Shown here: in pieces, positions 1-6,453 of the stretch
Layout: each line of letters starts with the position of its first letter
Numbering within the stretch: the stretch's first letter is position 1
From: Bacteroidales bacterium UBA1410
GTDB lineage: Bacteria > Bacteroidota > Bacteroidia > Bacteroidales > Dysgonomonadaceae
Reading direction: 5' to 3'
NCBI GenBank assembly: GCA_002305015.1
Contig: DBPW01000024.1
Location: 57,995-75,387, forward strand
Length of the DNA: 17,393 bases
Position numbers and translations under genes: made by a program
The notes under the pieces: model-generated
What the model saw: only the letters and a program-made list of their open reading frames with translations
What the model was told of the DNA's origin: nothing
Database searches by the model: none

Positions 1-1190
1 TCTCTCCACAATTCCGTATCGTAGGTCGGCTCCCACGCTCCTACGGGAAAGTCGGTCAAATCGGTTATCTTCCATTTACTCTCCTCGAGATCCTGTTTCG
101 TAGCTACAGACACCATGTTTCCTCGTTCCTCATCCCTAAAAATATAATAGAAATGCGCTTTCCCTCCCTTATTTTTCATTACGATTTGAGGCCGCGAGAT
201 GGGAATCTTTTTCGTTCCCCCTCCACTCAAGCTGAAAGACATTTCACGATGAGAAACGTGTTGCATTTTCCATTCTTTTCCCTCCAACCACACGAGGCGG
301 TATTGAGGAACGCTACTATTCCGATCACGCCAATAGGTAGCTATATAGGGATTGCCATTATCGTCGGCGCACATGCCGGTTTGATTGATCAGTTCGCTAT
401 TTTGCGGGATATGCCACACGTATTCCGCATTTCTGACCGTGATGGGAAGACGGTACTTTTCTCCCGTCGATTTTTCCCACGTAACCCCTCCGTCGTGCGA
501 ACGCGCATAACACAGATCATGATTTGTAGCTACATCCGGCGTTTCACGCCACACCCAAGACACATGGATTGTGTTGGCATTATCTATATACAGTTGCCAA
601 TAGGCATTCCGTTCTTTTTCTCCATCAATTAACACATCCTGCACCCGATACCATTTTTTTGTCTTTACATCGTACCGGTTCATAATCAAGTTCCCCCGTC
701 CGGACTCTCCGGAACGATAAACGAAGATCAAATCTCCATTCGTCAACCGATAAAATTCGGGATAAGTTACGTCGTTTTCGTCTCTTCCTACCATAATTTC
801 CTTATTCCCGAGTATCAATGATCCCGGTCGGATACCTCTACAATAGTTCAACGAACTTCCGTGATGGTTAAAAGCCACATGCAGAAAACCCTCACCATCC
901 ACCATGATACTGATCACATTATGCGCATCCTTGCAATTGCCTTTATACTGCGAAAGATAAAATGTCCATCGGGCACTCCCGAGTTCTCTTTTTCCCAATG
1001 TTAAATACTCGTTTTCGTCATAAAAAGCAATATATTGAATACCGTTATGGGTAACAATCGAATTTTTACGAAAAACAGCCGTGTTAACAGAAGTTTGACT
1101 GTATCCCCGCTTTCCTGTAGGGACCAACTTTTGAGAATATCCTGTCACGCCGATCAAAAACAAGAACAAAAAAAGAATATTACGTCGCAT
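1..1190 (-). CDS. BNR_4-type seven-bladed beta-propeller protein, secreted (3' end beyond window)
   Basis: The frame is open from the ATG at 1188-1190 to the left edge, giving 396 visible residues with no stop, so the C-terminus is missing. Residues 1 to about 19 form a signal peptide (MRRN, hydrophobic run, cleavage near GYS|QK) with no lipobox Cys. The body shows BNR_4 (PF15892) hallmarks: RKNSIVTHNG with H48, KDAHNVIS with H90, AFNHHGSSLNYCRG with H109/H110, TYPEFYRLTNG, and FVYRSGESGRGNLIMNRYD (about 157-174). Known relatives are GH145 alpha-L-rhamnosidases acting on rhamnosyl-glucuronate, PL42 rhamnosyl-glucuronate lyases and PL24/PL25 ulvan lyases, all seven-bladed propellers. It is the fifth gene of the SusC-led operon, 31 bases after the GH16-GH43 gene. 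Context with a GH154-type protein suggests removal of terminal rhamnose from arabinogalactan side chains in the periplasm. The family is secure; whether it is a hydrolase or a lyase is not decided, and the name sialidase, often given to BNR proteins, is not supported. Confidence 0.85.
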   Translation of the reverse strand, partial: MRRNILFLFLFLIGVTGYSQKLVPTGKRGYSQTSVNTAVFRKNSIVTHNGIQYIAFYDENEYLTLGKRELGSARWTFYLSQYKGNCKDAHNVISIMVDGEGFLHVAFNHHGSSLNYCRGIRPGSLILGNKEIMVGRDENDVTYPEFYRLTNGDLIFVYRSGESGRGNLIMNRYDVKTKKWYRVQDVLIDGEKERNAYWQLYIDNANTIHVSWVWRETPDVATNHDLCYARSHDGGVTWEKSTGEKYRLPITVRNAEYVWHIPQNSELINQTGMCADDNGNPYIATYWRDRNSSVPQYRLVWLEGKEWKMQHVSHREMSFSLSGGGTKKIPISRPQIVMKNKGGKAHFYYIFRDEERGNMVSVATKQDLEESKWKITDLTDFPVGAWEPTYDTELWR

Positions 1191-1193
1191 TTA

Positions 1194-1199
1194 CTCCTT
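1194..1199 (-). promoter_or_regulatory. Shine-Dalgarno-like AAGGAG before the BNR_4 gene
   Basis: On the minus strand the sequence before the start reads TAAGGAGTAA then ATG. The AAGGAG ends only three bases before the start codon, closer than the usual spacing. Bacteroidota genes mostly rely on A/T-rich leaders, and the other genes of this operon show no comparable site. It supports the chosen start but may be chance. Confidence 0.35.
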
Positions 1200-1221
1200 A
1201 TATATCGATATATCACAAGAA

Positions 1222-3144
1222 TTACAAAAAATTCAAATCCCACTCATCCATCCATTCCAGGTAAGGAATATCTTCTTCAAACTTTACAGGAAGCCATATA
1301 TACCGTCCATCGATAGGGAATTTCGGCCTCCACATATCTGCCATGAAAATATACGCCACATTTTTCCCGTTAAGCGGTAAAACATATGTCCCCTGAGCTC
1401 CAAAAGTAATCTCCGATTTTTCACCCCTACACGGGTTGGGATGTTTTTTCCATGGTCCCCATATCGACGGAGCAGAAAACATCCTCGCTGCATTGGGTTC
1501 CCAACCCGTGCAGCCCGACGTAATCATCCAGTAGATTCCTTTTCTTTTAAAAATAGTCGGCGCTTCGTTGTGTCCTCCCGGCGCCACGCGAATATATTTT
1601 CCGGTATGACCGGTATAATCATCTGTAAGTTCTGCAATCTGCAACGTAAGATTCTCTTCTGAAGCATAAATATGATAGGCCTTGCCGTCATCGTCGACAA
1701 ACAGGGTCATGTCTCTGGCCATTTGCCCTTCCTCGAGATCTCTCTTCAAAAACAACCCATTCTCCACCGCTTTATACCACGACGGCGTCCACCAAGTCGA
1801 ATATTTCTCGGGGTCGAATTGCAATTTTCGGATATCCTCCGGCATGTCGAACGGGAAAAACCCTTTATTGATGCGTTCGGAACGAACAAAGGTATACGGC
1901 CCCGTCACTTCATCGCTTATGGCCAATGCCGCATGAGCAGCCTTATATCCTTGTCCTTTCAATTCCAAATGAAACCACATCACAAACTTGCCGGTTTTTT
2001 CGTTGTAAATCACTTTCGGCCGCTCCATCACGCATCCTTTCGTAATCTCACTTTGAGGATCATCCGAAACCGGCAACGCCACTCCCTCATATTTCCAGTT
2101 TGCCAAATCGCTCGAAGAATAACAATTGATACCCACCAGTGCTGCATTGCTGTTCTCGCTCTTGTGTTCTCCAAACCAATAATATCGGCCGTTGTGGAAA
2201 AGAATTCCTCCCCCGTGTGCATTAATGTGTTCTCCCCTGTTATCCGGCCAAAGCTGCCCGGAACGAATAATCTGCTCTTTTCTCTGATATACCTTTACAT
2301 AATCTATTTCGTATTTCATCGGAAAAGCCGACAAATCAGGCTCACCACCATTAGCACCCAGTGCCAAATTCAACAACAAATAATGAGATTGTTTAAACGG
2401 ATGGGTATAATTGCCCCATGCACCGTTTACGGTTTCGTTCAACGCCACTTCATTCAACAATTCGTCGTCGAGATACAATTTAATGGCATTTTCATCCCAA
2501 TCCATCCTCCAGACATGAAATTCCTCTCCCCAATTGCTGTTTTTTTCAAGAAAATGATCAAAAGGGATAGCTTGAGTTCTCCACTCCGCCTTATACCGCT
2601 CATTCGTACCCCACGCCACATTGGCGAGAATATGAGGTACATTGTTTATTCGGTAATATTCCATCATATCGATTTCGCCACACGAAGGCCACTCCATTGT
2701 TGTACCCAACGTCCAAATCGCCGGCCAAGAGCCGCTTTCTAACGGTATCCGTGCCCGTATTTCGAAACGGCCATACAAAAACTCCTTTTTCCTTGCCGTT
2801 TTCAGCGAAGAAGACGTATACTCGATAAACGGTCGCGATTTTCTCCAATCGGCAGCTCCCTTCTCGTAAAGGGGATTCGGTCTTTTCTCGTGTCGGCCCT
2901 CAATAATCAGCACCCCGTCCTTGCAATAGGCATTATCTTCCTGATACCACTGCAATTCTTGATTTCGCACAAAACCCTTTTCAAAACTCCAATACGCGGG
3001 ATTCGGTTTTCCGTCTTTGTCAAATTCATCACTCCAGACTAACTCGTATTCCTGAGCAATCAAGCTCATCGATAAAGACAAAAAGATACCATTGCACAGC
3101 AAGACGATTTTCGGCAACATCAGCAATTTCTTTTTCATTTTCAT
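1222..3144 (-). CDS. Secreted two-domain glycoside hydrolase, GH16 fused to GH43 (subfamily 24/34-like, exo-beta-1,3-galactanase type)
   Basis: 640 residues in one uninterrupted frame. Residues 1-30 are a signal peptide ending SLIA|Q, without a lipobox. Residues about 32-287 are a GH16 jelly roll: GRFEIRARIP, SWPAIWTLG, and the catalytic strand GEIDMMEYY with E157 (nucleophile), D159 and E162 (acid/base), ending in EIDYVKVYQ. Residues about 293-638 are a GH43 five-bladed propeller starting SGQLWPDNRGEHINAHGGG, with E374 in MERPKV, D478 in ARDMT, E527 in HNEAPT (likely acid) and Q584 in GAQGT. As I recall them, these match the Glu, Asp, Glu and Gln of characterised GH43_24 exo-beta-1,3-galactanases, which also lack the usual Asp base. 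Hence the GH16 part may be an endo-beta-1,3-galactanase, although laminarinase activity cannot be excluded by sequence. About 50 extra residues (roughly 424-474) separate E374 from D478. GH43_34 arabinofuranosidases are the main alternative for the second module. The start directly follows the stop of the GH154-type gene; a second in-frame ATG lies at codon 3. Confidence 0.92.
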   Translation of the reverse strand: MKMKKKLLMLPKIVLLCNGIFLSLSMSLIAQEYELVWSDEFDKDGKPNPAYWSFEKGFVRNQELQWYQEDNAYCKDGVLIIEGRHEKRPNPLYEKGAADWRKSRPFIEYTSSSLKTARKKEFLYGRFEIRARIPLESGSWPAIWTLGTTMEWPSCGEIDMMEYYRINNVPHILANVAWGTNERYKAEWRTQAIPFDHFLEKNSNWGEEFHVWRMDWDENAIKLYLDDELLNEVALNETVNGAWGNYTHPFKQSHYLLLNLALGANGGEPDLSAFPMKYEIDYVKVYQRKEQIIRSGQLWPDNRGEHINAHGGGILFHNGRYYWFGEHKSENSNAALVGINCYSSSDLANWKYEGVALPVSDDPQSEITKGCVMERPKVIYNEKTGKFVMWFHLELKGQGYKAAHAALAISDEVTGPYTFVRSERINKGFFPFDMPEDIRKLQFDPEKYSTWWTPSWYKAVENGLFLKRDLEEGQMARDMTLFVDDDGKAYHIYASEENLTLQIAELTDDYTGHTGKYIRVAPGGHNEAPTIFKRKGIYWMITSGCTGWEPNAARMFSAPSIWGPWKKHPNPCRGEKSEITFGAQGTYVLPLNGKNVAYIFMADMWRPKFPIDGRYIWLPVKFEEDIPYLEWMDEWDLNFL

Positions 3145-4407
3145 TTAATAATTAACGGGATAATCCTTATTGAATCGGTCGTTTCTAAAAGCTTTCTTCG
3201 CTGTCCAATCTTCACTCTTGACTGTCCAAAAACTAGCATTGGCAGGCAAACCCAACGGCAAAAAACTTTCCGAAGTAAGATACATGCTTCCGTTGTTGCT
3301 GTAACTGTCACCCAATTCGGGCTGATGCCCGGCAAAACCAATGGTTAAAAAACCATCTTCGTTAAAATTGGTAGGATTGCTGAAAATACGTTGATGCACA
3401 GCAACCAACGCAGCCCTCACCTGCCCTTCCGTCAGTTTCTCGGGCAATTGCTTGCGCAAAGCAAGTAAGGCCAAGGGTTGAAAAGCTCCTGTACGATAGG
3501 TCAGCGATCTGCCGATAGGCGGGAACGTTCCCTCAGGCGAAACAAGACGCTCCAAGTGTTCACAATAGCGTTGCATCCGTCTCAATGCCTGCTCATACAT
3601 TGCTTTCTCCATTCGATTTCTCTCAACCATCACTTCGGTCACTTTCAGCAACATAGGCTGAATCACAAACGAATTGTAATAATCGAAATGAAACCTCTCC
3701 CCATCAGCATACCAACCGTCGCCCACATACCATTCATTCATTTTTTTCACCGCCAAATCCACCCGCATCAGATCGTAATCTTCATCCACCGACAATAAAA
3801 AAGCCTCATTCATGGCAGCAAAAAGCAACCAGTTTGAATAAGGCGGTTTCACGCGACGCAACAATTTCAATTCTGTCACTATTCGCTCTTTGGTGGTTTT
3901 ATCCAGCGGGTCCCATAATTGTTTTGGCGCCCTTAGCAGCGCACTCGAAAAGAAAGCCGAATCCACCAGCGGCTGTCCTTCTTTTCTCCACAACAAATAA
4001 TCGGGACTTTTCGGATCCACCGCATGAACAACGCTCATTAAGGCCTGTTCGCGAAGTTTTTTTCTTGCTTTCCCCTCCTCGGTAGTATCGTCCGGCAACG
4101 TCAGCCACGGAGCAAGGCCATCCATCAGCCGGCCAAAACACTCCAGGTAAGCCACATCTTTGTCTCTCCCATCCCATGTCGGGCTCACCTCCACATGCAT
4201 TTTCTTGTGAAGTTCTCCTTTCGACATGCTTTCGAGAACCGGTGCCGCAATGCGGGAAAGCAATTTCCACAAATATTCCCTGTCGGAAGCTGAAGCATGC
4301 GGTGAAGAAATCTTTTCCCCCCGCTCATTTACGGCATGAGCGTATGACGGCAGCATACCCGCTGCTGCCGCCATCCCCATTGCCTTAATAAAATTACGTC
4401 TAAACAT
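3145..4407 (-). CDS. DUF2264 / GH154-type protein with Tat-like leader, putative exo-beta-glucuronidase
   Basis: 420 residues. The leader is FRRNFIKAMGMAAAAGMLP followed by SYAHA|V, a twin-arginine (RRxFxK) signal peptide with a weakly hydrophobic, alanine-rich core. The mature part is helical with the DUF2264 (PF10022) signature around residues 188-252: PPYSNWLLFAAMNEAFL, then DGWYADGERFHFDYYNSF (230-247) and VIQPMLL. It also has GTFPPIGRSLTYRTGAFQPL and a C-terminal GDSYSNNGSMYL stretch, as expected for an (alpha/alpha)6 barrel. CAZy family GH154 was built, as I recall, on a Bacteroides DUF2264 beta-glucuronidase acting on arabinogalactan protein side chains, which fits this operon. The length leaves no room for the extra C-terminal domain found in longer DUF2264 proteins. 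It starts 28 bases after the SusD-like gene, and its TAA stop abuts the next ATG with no spacer, so translation of the two is probably coupled. Family confidence is high; the exact substrate is inferred. Confidence 0.87.
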   Translation of the reverse strand: MFRRNFIKAMGMAAAAGMLPSYAHAVNERGEKISSPHASASDREYLWKLLSRIAAPVLESMSKGELHKKMHVEVSPTWDGRDKDVAYLECFGRLMDGLAPWLTLPDDTTEEGKARKKLREQALMSVVHAVDPKSPDYLLWRKEGQPLVDSAFFSSALLRAPKQLWDPLDKTTKERIVTELKLLRRVKPPYSNWLLFAAMNEAFLLSVDEDYDLMRVDLAVKKMNEWYVGDGWYADGERFHFDYYNSFVIQPMLLKVTEVMVERNRMEKAMYEQALRRMQRYCEHLERLVSPEGTFPPIGRSLTYRTGAFQPLALLALRKQLPEKLTEGQVRAALVAVHQRIFSNPTNFNEDGFLTIGFAGHQPELGDSYSNNGSMYLTSESFLPLGLPANASFWTVKSEDWTAKKAFRNDRFNKDYPVNY

Positions 4408-4435
4408 TATTTATTATGACTTATTCTTGTTAAAA

Positions 4436-6442
4436 TCATTTTGCACCTTCTCCTGCAACTGTAGGCCAACCCGGATTTTGATAAATCGGTGAAGTCGATA
4501 CTGTTTTCCCATCTGATGCAGTAATAAGGAAATGCTGAACAGCAATAGGTTGCAAATAATGCGCCATAGACCATTTATACCCATTGTATACCAACGAAGT
4601 AGATACTTTTTCATATGGTCGTAAATACATACTCCTTTCGGGAGATGAAACATTAGCTTTATCTGTCCCGTAAATCAACTGAGATGAACCATCATTATTT
4701 TTATACCAATTTTGCATTTCACCCCAAATCTTTATTCCTTCTATATGATAAGGATTATTGATCATTTGATCCATCGCTCTCCAACGACGCAAATCCATAT
4801 ATCTAAGCCCTTCTGCCATAAGCTCATTGCGGCGTTCCCTTCTAATGTTATATAAAGTCGGGTTTAGTAAAACCCCTTTTGAATAAGCCCCCCAATCGTT
4901 GAGTGCTTCTTTGCTCATATCTGTTGCAGTGATAGTCTTGTTATAATCGGGATCCACTCCGGCTCGAGTACGAATTGCTCTCCAATATTCATCAGCTTTA
5001 GAATCAATGGTTCCGTTTTTTTCATAGCAAGCTTCAATATAATTTAACAGAGCTTCAACGGCTCTAAAAGTGATTGAGCCTGTATAAGACTGTCCGTTTC
5101 CACACTGATTCTGATAAAATGAACCACCCTTTCGCAATGCATACCCTGTACTATAAGCTTTTTCTGCTGATGCAGCTGTAATATTAGGTACTGGTTCAAT
5201 AGGAACGGCATGATCACCTTCTGTCGATTCATAAATGATATTTTTTTGTCCGGGTTCCTTTAAAAAGAGCGATAATCGGGGATCCCTATCTTTTCTAACA
5301 TTAGCTATATTATCATCCCCTTTGTACCCACTGTTGTTGGCATATATAGGCAAACCATTTTTCATCAAAAAGCTCTCAACCAAACCTCTCGTAACCCCAA
5401 CACCGTAATCTCCAAATTGTGCAGCAACAACAACACAATGAGTAATACCAAGCCCCTTACTATATTCACGCCACAAAAGAACCTCGTTGTAACCGGATAA
5501 ATCAACCGACCCAAACATATCCATGTAGGGATTAACCGGATCGTTCGCAGACTGTTGAACTTCTCCGGTATTAACGGTTAAATTGTCAATATATTTATCC
5601 GCAACTTGCTTGGCAGCATTCATCGATTCTTGTAAAAAATAATTTATTTCACTATCAATATCTCCTGATGGGTAAGAATAATTGGCATTATAATCTTTAT
5701 CTTTACCAGGCCAACCTTCGCCATTAGGAACAAAAGCAGTACCCTTGAAATATTTCAGCCATGTTCCCTCAAACAAAGCAACTCTTGATTTCAACAACAA
5801 GGCAACATCTTTTGTTATTCGGGTCTTTCTGCTATCTATGTTTGTGGACAATAATTCTATAGCTTTATCCAGATCGCTTAAAATAAATCGCGCAACCTCA
5901 TTTCTGGGGCTTCTTTTACTTGCTTCAATTAACGGCACTAATTGATCCGGCAACGGCTCAGTTATTATAGGAAAATCTCCGAACTCCTGATATCTCTTGA
6001 AATATTCATATGCTCTAAGAAAATAAATTTCCCCAATATAATGCTTTATTTTAACATCAGAGCCACTTATCCCTTTTGAATTGTATCTGGGAAGAACTGT
6101 ATTCAAAAAATAATTGCAGCTATAAATGTAGTTGAAATACCAATCCCCACCTGTTTGCCCCACTTTCCACTGACCGGGAACATAGCGATTATCATAAGTT
6201 ATGTAGGCTTGATTATCGGTATGTTGATCTATTCCAAACGTTCCGTAACTCCAATTGCCATGCGATGGTAATATATTGGTATATAATCCATTCGCATAGG
6301 CTGCCAACTGAGATTCTTCATTTAAATAATTTTCCGGAGTAATTTTACTTAACGGTTCTTTATCCAAAAAATCATTGCATGAAAAAAAACAACCCAGCAA
6401 AAATATACTTAAAAGGTATCTATTTATATTTAAAAGTTTCAT
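4436..6442 (-). CDS. SusD/RagB-family outer-membrane glycan-binding lipoprotein
   Basis: 668 residues, at the long end for the family. The N-terminus is a lipoprotein signal ending FFSCNDFLDKEP, with C22 as the usual SusD lipidation site; an earlier LLGC (C18) is a second possible lipobox. The SusD-like N-terminal domain follows (LSKITPENYLNEESQLAAYANGLY), then the helical TPR-like body (AYEYFKRYQEFGDFPI, VALLLKSRVALFEGTW) and the RagB/SusD C-terminal part (RRERRNELMAEGLRYMDLRRWRAMDQM, near residue 545). It sits on the cell surface as a lid over the SusC-like barrel and delivers oligosaccharides to it. The gene starts 11 bases after the SusC-like stop. Its DNA is much more A/T-rich than that of the downstream enzyme genes. 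The ligand cannot be read from the sequence; context points to arabinogalactan fragments. Confidence 0.96.
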   Translation of the reverse strand: MKLLNINRYLLSIFLLGCFFSCNDFLDKEPLSKITPENYLNEESQLAAYANGLYTNILPSHGNWSYGTFGIDQHTDNQAYITYDNRYVPGQWKVGQTGGDWYFNYIYSCNYFLNTVLPRYNSKGISGSDVKIKHYIGEIYFLRAYEYFKRYQEFGDFPIITEPLPDQLVPLIEASKRSPRNEVARFILSDLDKAIELLSTNIDSRKTRITKDVALLLKSRVALFEGTWLKYFKGTAFVPNGEGWPGKDKDYNANYSYPSGDIDSEINYFLQESMNAAKQVADKYIDNLTVNTGEVQQSANDPVNPYMDMFGSVDLSGYNEVLLWREYSKGLGITHCVVVAAQFGDYGVGVTRGLVESFLMKNGLPIYANNSGYKGDDNIANVRKDRDPRLSLFLKEPGQKNIIYESTEGDHAVPIEPVPNITAASAEKAYSTGYALRKGGSFYQNQCGNGQSYTGSITFRAVEALLNYIEACYEKNGTIDSKADEYWRAIRTRAGVDPDYNKTITATDMSKEALNDWGAYSKGVLLNPTLYNIRRERRNELMAEGLRYMDLRRWRAMDQMINNPYHIEGIKIWGEMQNWYKNNDGSSQLIYGTDKANVSSPERSMYLRPYEKVSTSLVYNGYKWSMAHYLQPIAVQHFLITASDGKTVSTSPIYQNPGWPTVAGEGAK

Positions 6443-6453
6443 AAGAAAAAATT

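Noticed and set aside
153..632. Plus-strand open frame (159 codons) near the left edge
   Set aside because: It lies opposite the BNR_4 gene, whose frame is open over the whole stretch and matches family motifs.
1672..2742. Long plus-strand open frame (356 codons) opposite the GH16-GH43 gene
   Set aside because: It is antisense to an intact enzyme gene with catalytic motifs in the right places, and its translation is rich in His, Arg and Pro with no family features.
3122..3144. Shared MKMKKK starts of the GH16-GH43 and SusC-like genes as a sign of duplication
   Set aside because: The similarity ends after the lysine run, and such Lys-rich starts are common in Bacteroidota signal peptides.
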